This document shows, one piece after another, positions 1-14,000 of a DNA stretch of 64,000 bases. The notes under the pieces are model-generated. The model ran no database searches. It was not told where the DNA came from and saw nothing but the letters and a program-made list of their open reading frames with translations. The DNA is from Diphasiastrum complanatum (taxonomy: Eukaryota > Streptophyta > Lycopodiopsida > Lycopodiales > Lycopodiaceae). The position numbers and the translations under genes are program-made. How positions within the stretch are numbered: the first letter of the stretch is position 1; each line of letters opens with the position of its first letter. The stretch covers positions 60,431,467 through 60,495,466 of the forward strand of contig CM055097.1 of the NCBI GenBank assembly GCA_029204225.1, given 5' to 3'.

Positions 1-559
1 TTTTCTCTGGTTCTCAGTAATTGTTAATGCTACAGTTTGGGCTATCAACTCTATGGATGATGATCACTTTTGCAATCATTTCACTGGAGATGTGAGTGCA
101 ATGTGCATATAGTTGGGGGCATAAATATTGGGCCCTTATCGGCGCGCATCACCCCCTCATTTTTATCTATGGGGGGGTGCAGGGGGGCAGCGCTTCCCCT
201 GCTACTGTCGCCAGGGGGGGTCCCCGAAGCAAAAAGCGAGGTACAATTGCTCTACAGTTCTCTGTCTTTGTCCCACTGGAATCATCTGTGATCTTAACGA
301 ACAGGCTAGAGGTTAATTTTGAATTTTTATCCTTGACAGAACCCAACATGGATTAATGCACCTAAACTGGACCGAATTGTAACGAAACATTCGGCAAACT
401 ACACAGTAATAATGCTCTTAATTAGAGCTTTCATCTGATACCCATATCCCCCCCCCAAAAAAAAAAAACAACACGATTCTGAACGATTCTGGAAAAAATC
501 CGAATCGCGATTCGGACTGTGATTCTGAACTGCGATTCAGAATCGTAGTGCAACTATGA
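1..559. repeat. GAATCGCG-type MITE, right part, cut by window edge
   Basis: Positions 1-190 closely match 27790-27960, a copy of the same repeat whose two ends are both visible (27561-28330). The right end carries clustered GAATCGCGATTC-like palindromes at about 475-545 and stops at TGCAACTATG (550-559), the same terminus as the complete copy. The left end lies outside the window. It has no coding capacity. It sits in an intron of the host gene, or upstream of its visible part. Confidence 0.7.
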
Positions 560-1935
560 TGCCTACTGCAGTAAGGGTGAAACCTTATAGTTTGTGTAGG
601 CAGAGGAAAGACTCTAGGAAGTTTCAGAACCCTATAAAATAATATTTCTTGAGCTTCTAGAAGGCTTAGCAGTGCAGGGGGGGCTCAAAATTTAAGGCAC
701 AGGAAACTGTCACTGCTGTAAGGGATTTACGTGAGTTCGTTTGTCAGCCATATTGCAAATAGGCACTGGTACTAGTTCATTCAGCAATGGCACAACAGAG
801 AATGATTGCGTTTCTTAAAGTCTAATTGAAATTTGTGAGCAAACTGTTTCAAGATGGTAGAGGTCTTCCAAGATTCCTTAATCGTCAGAGATGCGAACAT
901 TCTGGGTAAGAGTTATTATGGTCTATGAAATTTGAAATTGGAACACATCCTTCTGAGTATAGACCTTTGGGATATAGTTGAAGAAAGAGAAACCAGGCCA
1001 ACTGTAGCTGGTGAACAAATAAGATACGGAAAAAATATCAGTCATTTTCTGTAAATATTTAATTCATAAGCGCAGCTTGATTCCTCACATATTGAATGCA
1101 TAAACACCCAACGTTGCATAGGAAACACTAATGCCTATCTAATACTTCTAGAATCTGGTTTCTAAGAAATCAACTGTATGGCCTAAGAAGGGAAGAAGGT
1201 GATTCGATGGTTGATCATGTAACAAATCCTAAAAACATTAGAGAACAACTTGCATCTATGGGGGGGAGGATAGAAGACACAGATTTGGTGCATAACACTC
1301 AGATAGTCTGGGCCCCCTTATCAAATTTTTGTCACCAATCTTAGCCATTGTATCAGGACGACTTCAGTTTTCTTTTAAGAACTAAGGGGCCTATCATCAG
1401 AAGGAGAACAAAGAATAAACTTTGCTGGTAGAAGTTCATATCGTAGCCAAGGGTAAAGGTAAAGGTGGACTAGGCAACGAGAAAATGTAGACATCGAGAT
1501 ACAAACGAATCCACTAAAGAAGGCAACCAAAAGATAAGCAGGTGGGATTTACTTCAACAAAGCAGGCAAAAACAAGGATTTACTTCAAAAAAATTATCTG
1601 TTTTCACTGTGGCAAATCAGCTCATTTTAGAAGAGTAGTCGTGCCCTCTTGAGATTATTTACAATCTCAAATTTCCGTTCCTAGCCTTAAGACTTGTGTG
1701 TCTCTTTCACTGCAATAAGATACTGAGAAGCTCCTTGTCCTTGTTGAATGCTTTGCCTTGTTTGACTGCAGCTTTAATAACTGTTGCACCATGTAAATTA
1801 TTTCTGCCCTTCAACATTTGATGGCCAAGAGATTTTTCATGATTATTTATTTGACGTTTTATAATTGTACTTTGTGATGAATAATATCAATTTTCAAGTA
1901 CTAAAATTGAATTTGTTTCTTCATGGTGTGTACAG
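560..1935. other. intronic or upstream sequence, AT-rich
   Basis: Apart from the copia gag relic at 1190-1645 I see no coding exon, RNA gene or structured repeat here. The stretch ends in the splice acceptor TGTGTACAG of the first recognised host exon. Confidence 0.5.
1190..1645 (+). pseudogene. Ty1/copia gag relic
   Basis: A frame from the ATG at 1207 reads a stretch typical of copia-type Gag (UBN2 family): VDHVTNPKNIREQLASMGG, then an IEDTDLVH segment. About 90 codons later a zinc-knuckle remnant, CFHCGKSAHF, appears near 1600-1630. It retains C-x2-C-x4-H but lacks the final Cys. Frames are broken between the parts and no LTRs are visible, so this is an old fragment. Confidence 0.55.
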
Positions 1936-2085
1936 GTGGAGGATGATTTAATTGCTCTGAATGTTGGTATGTGTGAGGTCTTGATGCATGTCATTGTTCC
2001 AGACACTGTACAGGGTGACATAGATGGGTGTAAGGATGCACTGGATGCTATTTTGAATTACTACGTTCAGTTTCTACATGGCATG
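1936..2085 (+). CDS. host gene exon (50 codons)
   Basis: The acceptor TGTACAG precedes 1936 and the donor GTAACT follows 2085, giving 50 codons in phase 0. The peptide begins [20 protein letters not shown] and ends YYVQFLHGM, an amphipathic helical pattern expected of ARM/HEAT repeats. Its start is a splice site, not a start codon, so earlier exons must exist outside the recognised set. Confidence 0.7.
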
Positions 2086-5000
2086 GTAACTTCAAAGCTT
2101 ACAGACACTGTGCAACTATTTGCCTTTACTTTTTATTATCTAGTTTTGAAAATAAGCTGTTGTTAGATTTCATGCTTATTATTCTAAATTATCAGTACAA
2201 CATTTTCATAAATTTGAAAGAGAAAATCCAAGACTTGTTCCAAGTGAGAAGTTGATGGAAAAAGGGAGTACATTGTTGTAGAAAGTGCTGTTGCACTTTT
2301 ACATTCTATAGTCCTCTGTACCAATGATATTCTTGAAAAGTGTATAGTCGCCTGGAGTCTTGGCATTTGCCAGTAAGCTATTTCTTAAAACCTGTGAATA
2401 GCTGTGATGTTGTTCATGTGCATGTTTGTTGGGCTCAAAATACACAATTTTGCAGATGCTACCATCGTCTCAGCTATCAGTGAGTATAATAGATACCAAG
2501 CTTGCGGAGCCACACTTGAAGATATTATTACACTTCATTCCTTGCACTGTGCCAATTGTATCCTGGAAGTGGAGGGATCGACTGTTGCAGGTACGTACGA
2601 GTTATCAGGTTTTACATCTATTGGAGATCTTTGACATTCTCAAGTATAGCTTCACCCTAGAAGGTTTTATGCTTCTTTTTAGTGTCCTTGCTGATTTTTT
2701 TGTTTTATAAATCAGTAAATCCCTGTCATGCACCGGTTGAAGGCATTCAGATGATAGTATCTATCAGAAATGTATGTTGCTTAACATTTGGTACATATGG
2801 AACATCAGCCTTCTCTCCAATTGAGATGCAGGTCAGAACACTAAAGGAAAACGAAAACTTTTTGGATTGATATCAGGATGCTAGGCATTTGAAACCAGTT
2901 CCAGTGCAAATGTACAAAAACTAAGGGGTCTAAACATTATCTCGTCATATAGTGGGATGTTGAATAGACTTGGCCGTGATTGTCAAGTCTTTCTGCTACA
3001 TACATTGTAGTCTGAATGCAAGAGTGTTAGACTTGTTCTTGGTATGCCATTCTGAGCACAAAGATGCTAGTTAGCTTACAGTTGGGTGTGGCTTAAGTTT
3101 TGAAATTATGATCAAGACATTAGAAGAAGAAGAAGAGAAAGAAGAAGAAGAAGAATCATTAACATCATTGAGCTCCTGGATTTGCTACATAAAATGAATG
3201 ATTACATCCGAGGGTGTTATGACTATCGAGGTAATAATATGTCTCTATATACTTCAATTAAGTAACTTAGAATAAATAAAGCTCAACTATAACCCGAAAC
3301 TAATGCTGATTGAAGTGTAAACGTGGTCATACTTGAATTCAAGAATGAAGACAAATGAATATGAAGATACATTCACGAAAACTAAGAATGCCTTAGTGAT
3401 GAAAATGGTGGAATGCTGTGAAATAAACATCTGGTCAAGGTGTGCCCATGAAACATCTGACAGTGATATCTCCCATGAGTCTCGTAGTTTACAAGATATC
3501 TAAAGATATAATGCTCTTTAGCTGTAAACTCTTAACTTGTACTTGTATGTACATTGTACCAAGTGTTGTTTAGGGATCCCCTCAATCTGCCAATCTGAAT
3601 ATCAAGCTGGTGTAAAGGTTCTAAAGTTTGGCTTATATCAACGTGGAGGATGTGTCATCTGCAATTCAAGCTCATGGTAGCCGAATAGCGCCAGGGTATG
3701 GCTGGTAAAGCAAACACTCTTGATAGAAAGTGGCTTGACCGATTTTATACAAATTATGCACTTCAATGTTGACCGCGAAAAGGCCAAAAATTGCAACAGC
3801 CTGTCAAATATGTTCAAATTGACCTTTGAAGGGCATGACGGGCTTCAAATTTCAACACTGGGGCCAATATCCAAGTGGGTCACTTGGCGGTACAAACCAA
3901 AACCTTCGTACGAGGCACCCAAGACCTTGGGTGTATGATTGTAAGTGACTCGGTGAGTAGGCCCAACATGCATTGACCAAGTCAACCGGAGTGACATGGC
4001 ATGCCAAGTGGACTGATCACCCACACATGGGCTCCATGTGTCTTAGGACCAGAATAGAGGATAGATAAGCTTAAAGTTTGGCCTATGGATGGGAGCAGAT
4101 CATTTGCTTAAAGGTAGCTATTATAGTTGGTTTCAGTAGGAGCCTTGAGAACTAGCATCCTGAGATTTGGCATCAGAGCCTCGTTCTAGAGAAAGAGGGC
4201 GGAAAAAGTCATTTCGCATCTTTCCCTGGAGATTTGTGGGGAAAGTTGCCAATCTTTTGCTACAGGAAAATCGTTGGAGCAGGAGCCAAGATCCATTCAT
4301 TTCTTGGATCTAATTCCCTTTTTCACCTGTGTGCATTTCATGGAGAATGAGGGCTATGATGTTATTCCTAGTTTGTCTCGCCTCATGAGTATGTGAGAGC
4401 TATGGATGCTTGGCACCTGCATAAACAAAAAATAATATTGTTCAAGTTCGTGCAGATATATTGCGAAATTCTGATGATAGCCACTCTTAAGATCGATCTT
4501 GTTTAACACCTTTGCGCCATGCAATGTGTCTAAGAAATCATCTGTTCACGGCTAGGATACTATGCTTTATCGTGATTTTATTCAAGCTTCCTAATGACAT
4601 TCTTGAATGGATGTAGATTCATAAGTTCAATTTTGGTTTGCAAGAAGATTTGCGACCACTAGTTTTGCATGAAGAATGCAAATCTAGAGTAGGCCATTGC
4701 AACTACTCTTATTTATGAGGGTGGTAGAGGCAGACCGGTATTCAGTGCCAGGGCTCGAGGAAATCTCTGTAGCTAGTGGTAGTGCAACGACAGTAGGGGA
4801 AGAAGTACAAAGCCACTCTAAATCTCAACTTGCATATGAGCAAGCCATCTGCACTCCTGAGCAGAAGGACCTTGTCAAACACGAAGGCCTTTGCTATTGC
4901 AACTGTTAAGAATTGGATTCAATATGATGTTTTTATGTAAGCTCAAAATGCAGTATTGTACAGTTAAATTAGTTTTACAGTTTATCTACTTTATTGCATT

Positions 5001-8000
5001 TCATGTAGTAATCGAGACTTGACAGCTCAAGGGATGGTTTAGAGAAGAAACCATTGGGTTTGAGATATGGGCAGTGATGGAAAAAGCCTTTTGAAAGGGG
5101 CAAGAGGCAATAAGAGAGTTTTTGTAGGAAAAGGTTTTGGAGAGGATATTGCACAAGCTAAAAGAACAAATGGTTTTGTAAAGGAAAGACGTGGACTGCA
5201 TGATTGTTATCTATGAGGAACAAGAGTTACCAAAAAGCCTACATACCAATATCTGAAATGAACTAGTTGTATAAAAGGACATGTTTATGTATCTGACTTG
5301 CAGCTACTCTTAGGTGCTTATGAAATGAGTGGATATATCTTATCATTTGGCTCATGCATATGCATGATGAAGTAAATGGTCCTAAGACTTTCTACGTGGA
5401 CTTTAACGAAATTGCACATCTCCTTTATTATATTGGGTACTATTCTAGACAAAACATTTATTCCAATGTAGTGAATGTGCTTCTAATTGAGATCCTCATC
5501 TAGCTACAACGAACTAGTTTGTGCTTATTCTTTCTACCTTCAGTGCATATTTTTCCTTGTAGCTAAGCCATTTGGTTAGGTTTCTAGCAACGTGAAGTGA
5601 TGAAATGTAAAATTTCCGGATTTTTCTTTGAGGGACTTTTTTTGATTGGCTTTGCTTTTTAGTGCTAGCTTTTATCATGAATCAGTCAACCCTTCACCTC
5701 TGCAAAAATGACAAAAGTTCAGTATGTTGTTCTTTTTACATCCGTATGAACGTATGGGCATATGTTTGTGCATCTGACATGCACCTACTCTTGGGTGCTG
5801 ATAAAACGAGTAGGGATGTTGTAGCAGTTGATCCACTATATTCATGGTCGAGTTGATGGTCGGTAGTTACTACTCCTTTCAAACAAGTAATATGTAAGTG
5901 TCATAAATCATTCTATAACTTGAGAATCAATCTGGTGGAAACTCTTAGGTGGGGTTAGTAAGTTGAGATATGCATCAATTAACACATGAAAATACTACAT
6001 TGCTTTAAAAATAAATGACATCTTGCACGCTTCAATGAGTATTCTATAGGGATGAGGAAAGGCCTCCTATAGAATAATTGCACATATGCGAATTTTCTAA
6101 GGAGAAAATGTGTCCATCTTTTTGCTTTCCGCAAAAATTTCAAAGGAAAATCACATAAACAAGAGCTCAGCTGTGCAAGAATCATATATGTTTCTATGAA
6201 ATATAAAAATAGAAACCCTAATAATTTTTCTACACCCTTGAACCAATTTTCCAGATCAAATTGCTGCAAACCAATTCGAATCAAGAATGAGGTTTGTTAA
6301 CCATTGGATCACAATTCAAGGAAACATTGTGTGTAATCTCAATAAAAGCATGCAAAAAGTACAAAACTTACAAAAGGTAAAAAAAAGTCTCACATAGTAA
6401 CATGAACAAACACAATGTTCTTCAAATTCTCCTGAAATATGGTTGAATAACGTCAAAATTTATCATCTTTCTCTTCAATGTATTTTCTTTATATTGTCCT
6501 TGTGGGTATTTCTTAATTGTTTTTCTTGTGAAAACAGGCTTTCACGAGAGTATTTGAAACCTCTAATGCACAATCGGGCACAAAACTTGTTTGTCTATCT
6601 ATGATGACCAAGATACTTTCAGAAGTGAGTACATTTTGTTCTGAAAACCGAAAGAAATTATTATGTACTATGCAAAAGCATAGAACCAGCAAAGAGATTT
6701 ATCGAATCATGTCGTCAAACTCTTTGTGATTTTGATCTACCAATTTATTGTTCTCTCGATCATGGAAAGAGCTACAATTTATATGTTTTCATGATAAAGT
6801 ATTATTCAGGTCCACTTAAGTTTGTCAACCTTTTATAGCTTGATGCATAATAGGTACCACTTGAAGTAAGATGTCTCATTTTTCAATATTATATTCTTTT
6901 GTGAAAATTCATGCATTGTTTCTTTCTATTAACAAAAAAGCCTATCATCGCTTCAATTTCATGTATTTCGTCTTTGCTATGTGACTGGTTATGTTCACAG
7001 GAGTTTCAGAATAGTGTGTGTATGAAGGGGACAGAGATGGTTGTGCCTCTCAAGTATCAACAACTTTGGTTACAATCACTTCCCAAGCTTCTTTGGGAGT
7101 TGAAACACACTCATCCTCCTTCTTCAAAGGTATCGATGTTTTTGATTACTTTTTTGATAGGAAGTTCATCACTATAACTTCTACTAGAACACGTGTGAGC
7201 ATGACGATATCAATTGTATTTCTTGAACCATTAAATATCAAGTGTTATGGGTCAAGAGAATTTTAGCATAGGTTGATTGTAGTGTAAAACCTTTTCTTTT
7301 TGGGATTTAATGCTTTCACTAGTTATGAACATACCTAGATGTTGTTGGCCTCATGTACCAAAAGGAAATGGAGGTTCTTTCAATAAAGTTGCATACCTAT
7401 ATGAGGATTTTTTATGGTCTTCACTTACGATGTTGCAGAGAGAGATGCATGTTACAAATCGTTCCAATTTTAGGGAGAGATTGGTTTGGATAGAGATGTG
7501 TTCATTGCCACATGTTCTTTCCCTCTAGAAACTTCATCATAACCAGAGGTTGTAGATATTTCACCATATGATGACCCGTTGGCATCAAATATCATCTCCT
7601 TCTTATTGAGAGACTCTAATGCCCAAACAATGGGGCATTCACTTCATATGGACAATTTTCACATGTTAGCTATATATAATGCTCTAAGCAAAGGCACCCA
7701 CATCTACTGATTTCACATGCCATCCTCACAAAGGAGGCCACAATGTCCTTCACTATATCATGGGGTTGCTATCACATGTACTTTGATTCCCTTGCCCAAT
7801 GTAAATGGTAAATTGTAATTATTAAATTGTAAATGGCTAAGTCACCAGCCTGTGGAGGCAATTGTAAATTGCAATGTAAATATTTGTTATAGTGACTAAA
7901 TCCGAGATGGCCAAGGGGGTACTGGGTCTCATGAGAGTCTGCTGGACTGGCCTCCTAAATCATCCATTGTTTTTTTTTTCTAGTTGTCAGTTTGAAACCC

Positions 8001-11000
8001 TAGTTTGCTGATTTTTGGAGAAGAAGAGTCTATGTGTAGTTAGAACTTGGCTGTGGGAGGTCTATTCTATCCAGTTCTTCTAGGAATTCAGGGTAATTTA
8101 TTTGTGTAGTGATTTAAGGTGCTGAGAGCTTGCTTCTTCTTTGTTTTTGCTACCTATTCTTCTGCTATGGCATCCGCAAGCAATACCAGTCAAGATTCTC
8201 AGAGATTAGATGCTGTATGTTCCAAGGTGGATGCTATCGAAGCTACTCTTAAGCTGATTTTGGAGCAACTCAAAGGTAAAGGGGCTAGTGCTCCTGAGAG
8301 AGTCGGTGGTACAACTATGGAAGCACGAAGTTCACTGGAGCAGTATCTATGAGAACTACAGATGATGTTGAGAATTGGTTGCAAAAATGGGAGTGATGCT
8401 ACCTGGGAGACTGCGCATGGGTTGCATGCACAGTATCCAGACTTTGCCATCGAGGACGATGTCATCTGAGGAGGGAAGGGATGTCACATGTACTTTGAAT
8501 CCCTTGCCCAATGTAAATGGTAAATTGTAATTATTAAATTGTAAATGGCTAAGTCACCAGCTTGTGGAGACAATTGTAAATTGCAATGTAAATATTTGTT
8601 ATAGTGACTAAATCCGAGATGGCCAAGGGGGGTACTGGGTCTCATGAGAGTCTGTTGGACTGACCTCCTAAAAAGGAAGGGTTGACCGGTCAATGTGACA
8701 CGTGTCATGTGCTCATTGGGACACATGACATATGCTCACTGGGACACTTGGTCCAATGCATGAGTGACACTTGTCGGCGGACGGTCAATGGATGTGTCAT
8801 ATGCTCATTGGGAGACTCGGTCCAATGCATGAGTGACACGCGTCAGACTGTCCACCTACTAGCTTGCTTATGTGTCAGGGTACTGCCAAGTGGCAAGTGT
8901 CGACTGTGCATGGAGTTTGCCATGTGTCAACGTCAGGATGTGTTAGGGTTAAGGGGTGCTTGAGGGGATATAGTGTGAGCCTTGTCAGGCATTCCTCATT
9001 ATCGTCTTCCTATGTAGCTATGGTTGGGAGGAGACTTGCAGCAGAGCTCTCATGTTTGCTTGTTGATCTATGTACATTTGCTTGAGATTAATAAAGTGGC
9101 GGATTTGCTGGGTAATTCTGTGTATTTACTTAGGGTCTGTGAGGTTGTGTGCAACAGTTGCATCATCCATCTCATATAGATCTGATTTCATGGCGACCCC
9201 TACCACACTCTCAGACCATTCTTTTCTCTCATTTCACTTAGGATTTGTCATTCACCCAACATCTACATCACTGATTGCAGTGCCTTGAGTACTAAGACAT
9301 ACCTATGCCATTCCTCTAATCCTGCTTTATCAAGATCTGCTTTGCTCCTTGTTGTACCACTTGCCACATAACCATTTTCTCATTTCAACTGTTCACATTG
9401 TTGCCTTACTAGCTTTTCCATTTAAGCCCTCTAAACCTTGTTCATGACATACTTCTCCTCGTAAGGCTTGGTACTTTGAGGATTGTCATAGCTTTCATTT
9501 GTAAGTCACTCATGTACATACTACATCCACCCAATTCCTATGTGTGGCTAAGTGCAAATATAGAACACTAATGAGATGTAAGAGGGGATCGTATATAAGT
9601 TAGAAAGTGAGAGATGAGATCCATTTCCTTGCTATACAACCACGTCCTCTTCTCATTCCACCTCGACATCTATGCCACCGTTCCTCGAGGACCTCCTACG
9701 CATGTTGAGGTTGAGGATGATATCTTTCAGGGAGCTTTATTGGCAGATGGATGCCGAGGCCCGCTCTGCATGACGCCACTAGAGAGCAGTTGCGAGGGGA
9801 GGAGATGGGGAGCAGGGAGATTGAGGAGGAGGGTTCACGGGAAGAGGGAGAGGAGTACATAGTGGGATGTGAGGAGGAGTGGGTGGATGAGGAGGGGGAT
9901 GAGGGGTGGGATGACATATACTAATGATAAAGAAACTACATAGGTATGAATCATGAGCTGGCTATGAATGCAAGAAGCCTCAGATCATGTCCTGGAGGCG
10001 GCGGTGATGTTGCTGCTGCTACTGTTACTGAAGAAGGATGTAATACAAGCTGTGGAGGAGCAGACCATGGACCCAATTGGAGTGCAGCATGTGGGGGAGC
10101 AATACATCCGGACAGGCACCGTCACATGGGCACTGTGGAGGAGCAGACCATGGACCCAATCGGACTGCAACATGTGGAGGAGCAATACATGGGGCAGGTA
10201 CAGTAGCACATGGGATCATCAACAAAAGCAAATTGGGAAACAGGCTGTGGGGTTAAATAGGCACTCACGAGACAGTGAGAGAGCCAGTGAGAGGCTGTGA
10301 GAGGCATTGTGAGAGGCTGTGAGGGAGAGCCTGTGAGAGGTTGTGAGAGAGAGGCATTGTGAGAGGCTGTGTCACAGACTGAGTGAGAGGCTGTGAGAGG
10401 CAGGCTGTGAGAGAGCCAGTGAGAGCCATTGAGAGGCTGTGAGGGTCATTTTGAGCAACAGGGTGTCGTGAGATGGCGGAGGGCGAAGCCAGGAGGAAGC
10501 TCGAGGAAGATGTCCGAAGGCACAATGAAAGGCATTGGAAGCAAGAGGCAGACATTGCAGAGATGCTGCAAGAGACTCGGCAGAGACACCCAGAGCTGCA
10601 GATCCCCGCCCCCGCTGTGGCCCCTGCCCCCGCTGTCGAGCTGGATTTGGATGAGCAGATCGGAATGAACTTCACACGACGGTAGCTCATCATGGTCAGG
10701 GAAAGGGCGGCCAGACGTCGGGCTGACCAGGAGGCAGCTCGAGCTAACCGGGAGGCAGAGCGAGAGCGACATAACAATGCTCCTAACGAGGGCGAGGAGT
10801 CAGTGGAGGATCCATAGGAATGTTTAACATAGATGGGGTCTAGCCGTATGTGGCTGACTGTTGTTATGTAATGTTCATCAGTAGATGAGGCAACATTTAG
10901 TGTCTAGCATAGTGTAAAGAACAGCCCCAGCCGATCACTGGCAACCATCGGTAGAAGCTGTGCCCTACACCTGATCAGACGGTCGATGACCACCAAGTCG

Positions 11001-14000
11001 AATGCAAAGCATGTGGGGGCTGGCTTACGGAGGTCCAACTGGCTGAACACCCGGAACATGGCAAGAACACGCCTCTTCTTGGTGACAAAAGTCACCAGGA
11101 AGAGGGCCTCACGGACGATGGCTCTAACCCAGGGAAGTGCACCTATGTCCCCCATCAGAAGGTCTATGCCATGCGCGGCACATGGGGTATGAACAATGTG
11201 AGGGAACTCGGCCTCTAGCAGTACACCCATCTGAATGCAGTTTGTGGCATTGTCCGTCACCACTGTGACGACATGCTGTGGGCCTATGGACAGGATGGAA
11301 GACCTGATGACATCAAACATGAACTCTGCAGATATGGCTCTCCCCCCCCTGCTGCAATCCACTGCCCTCAAAAACTGTGTGCCCATGCAGCTGGAGACCA
11401 ATATGTTGAGGATCGGCCCCCTCCTGACATCAGGCCAGCCATCGGACATGATGCTGCAACCGTAAGTGGCCCAGTGGCGACGTAGAGGCTCCATCTCTCT
11501 AGACAATGACTCGACCCTATCCCTCAGCATGTCTGTGTGGACAGCCTCTGAACTAGGGACTCTCCAGCTAGGGCTGACAGACTGTGCAAGGTGGAAGGCC
11601 CTTCTGAAGGGCTCGGAGTCGGTGATGGCAAATGGAAGGTTCAGCTCATAAATCAGGCTGGCCACGACCTGTGTGGCCTCTCTATCCATGTGCGGCTGAT
11701 GCGCGCCGCGAATGCTCTGCTGCCTAAGAACTCTCCCAGTTGGGCGACGGGTAGCGGACCTCCAGCACGGTGCACCAAACGTGACGGGAATGGATGATGA
11801 CGCGACAGGCTAGGCACTAGTGGATGCATCAGCTGTAGACGTGGAATGGGGAGAGTGGGATGCACTGGCCGGGATGGGTGCAGCAGCGTAAGTGGGGTAC
11901 ACTGGTGGAGGGTGGACATTTGGCATGGGATACGAAAACTGCTGGGTAGGGAGGTCATCCGGATGTGAAGGGAGGGAGGAAGGGATCTCCTCAACATCTT
12001 GGAAGGCCTCATCACTGGCATCTGGGGCCTGCTCTTGCTCGGGAGGCAGAGAGTCCATGAGAAAGCCGTAAACTGGGGGAGTGCGAGCAATAGTAGGTGG
12101 TGGTGGAACCACAGTGGCAACTGGCGGACGCGGTGGGACAGGATCCACCGGAATGGGTGCAGATGTGGGTGCGTGAGGCGGAACTGTCTGAGGGGGATAG
12201 TTATGAACGTAGCCACGGCTGATCTAGATTTAGTCTATGAAAGCATCACATAAGCAAGACTTAACCCTAGAAAGCAGGAGAGAGAAAGCTTAAAGAGACT
12301 AAAGAAGGAGATCATATCATAAGCCAAGTAACAAATGACACAGAATCCCTACTTATAGCCAAGAGGAAGCCCTAAAAGGAAGCTTCCAGTGGCTAGGGTC
12401 AAACTGAGAGGGAAAATAGTGCGCCCTCCAAGAGGGCCCCCACTCTCAGTAATATGACCAAATAACCAATATAGTGAATCATAGGGCCCAAGGCCAATAA
12501 TATGGTCTAAATGTCAATAATAGGGCCCAAGGCGGTGAGGAATAGGCCAACTCTGAAGCAAACCAGCGGATTTAGCACGGGAGTACTTATTACGTAAGCA
12601 GAAAGGACAGGTACGAATAAGTACAACAAGCTCTTTCCTAAGGGATGGCCAATAGAAATGATCCTTAAGACGAGCATAAGACTTCTGAAAACCAAAATGA
12701 CCCCCAACTGGGGACGAATGAGCATCCGACAACAACTGAGAACGGATACCCAAAGAACTAGGAATACAAAGAGAACCATAATGATAAAGACGGTGGTCAA
12801 CAATGGAATAAGCCTGATGAGGTGAAGACGACATAAGTGGAGCAGAACTATAAACATCACGAAAATCAGAACATGTAAGATAAGCAGATGGAAGATCATC
12901 AAACCAGACTAAGATCAAGCTGGGAGAAGAGATAATGTAAGGACTGATGATCAGTAACGATATCAAAAGGAACACGGTACAGGTAATGGTGCCACTTCTT
13001 AAGAGCATAGATAATGGCAAGAAGCTCTTTCTCATGGACAGAATAACGTTGCTCATAAGAGCGTAAACGACGCGACTCATAAGCAATAATACACTGAGAC
13101 TGACGAAGCAAGGCACCCAAACCAACATTACTAGCATCGGTCTCAACAATAAATTTCTGATCAAACTGTGGTAAACACAGGACAGAGGCCTCCACAACAG
13201 CACGACGAAGAGTGTCAAAGGCGAACTGACAATCAGAAGTCCAAACAAAAGCACTAGACTTCTTCAAAAGGGCATGAAGAGGGGCAGTCACAGTGGCAAA
13301 GTAAGGAACAGGACGACGAAGGTGAGTAGCGAGACCAAGAAACATACGAACATGGTGGACATCTGTGGGAACAGGCCAATCAGCGATTGCCCGAACCTTA
13401 TGAGGGTCCAAACGAATACGACCATCACAAATGAGAAATCCTAAAAACTCAATCTCAACAACAACAAAGGAACACTTAGAAAGTTTAGCAAACAACGGGT
13501 GATGAACAAGCAATTGAAAAATAGATGAAAGATGTAACACATGCTCATCAAGAGTCTTACTAAAAACAAGAATATCATCAAAATAAACTAAAACACAACG
13601 ACCAAGGAGAGGACGCATGATGTTATTCATCACATTCTGGAACGTAGGTGGACCATTAATAACACCAAAAGGAAGAACACGAAACTCATACAAACCAAGA
13701 TGGGTACGAAACGTAGTCTTGTGTTCGTCCGAAGGATGCATCCTAATCTGGTGATAGCCGGAACGTAAGTCTATCTTAGAGAAAAGATGAGAGGTGCCTA
13801 ACTGGTCAAAGAGATCATCCATGTGAGGAATAGGATATTGGTTACGGATGGTCAACTTATTGAGGGCACAATAATCAATGCAGAGGAGTTTGGAACCATC
13901 TTTCTTACTGACAAGGAGAACAGGGGCACCAAAAGGACTGTGACTAGGAACAATAAGGCCCTGATCTAGTAAAGCAGTAATCTGAAGCTCAACCTCATCA

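Larger units (their letters stand above)
2086..6537. other. introns with old transposon debris
   Basis: Excluding the exons, this stretch holds a GAA-rich run at about 3120-3155 and a tRNA-primer-like site at 4168. Similar paragraphs at 5270-5340 and 5750-5830 (both with a CATCTGAC-TGCA-CTACTCTTGGGTGCT pattern) look like duplicated debris. No intact gene is visible. Confidence 0.4.

Noticed and set aside
10265-10777. A 170-codon minus-strand frame rich in Ser and Leu
   Set aside because: It is the antisense shadow of the convergent ORF2 and of GTGAGAG repeats; composition is repeat-driven.
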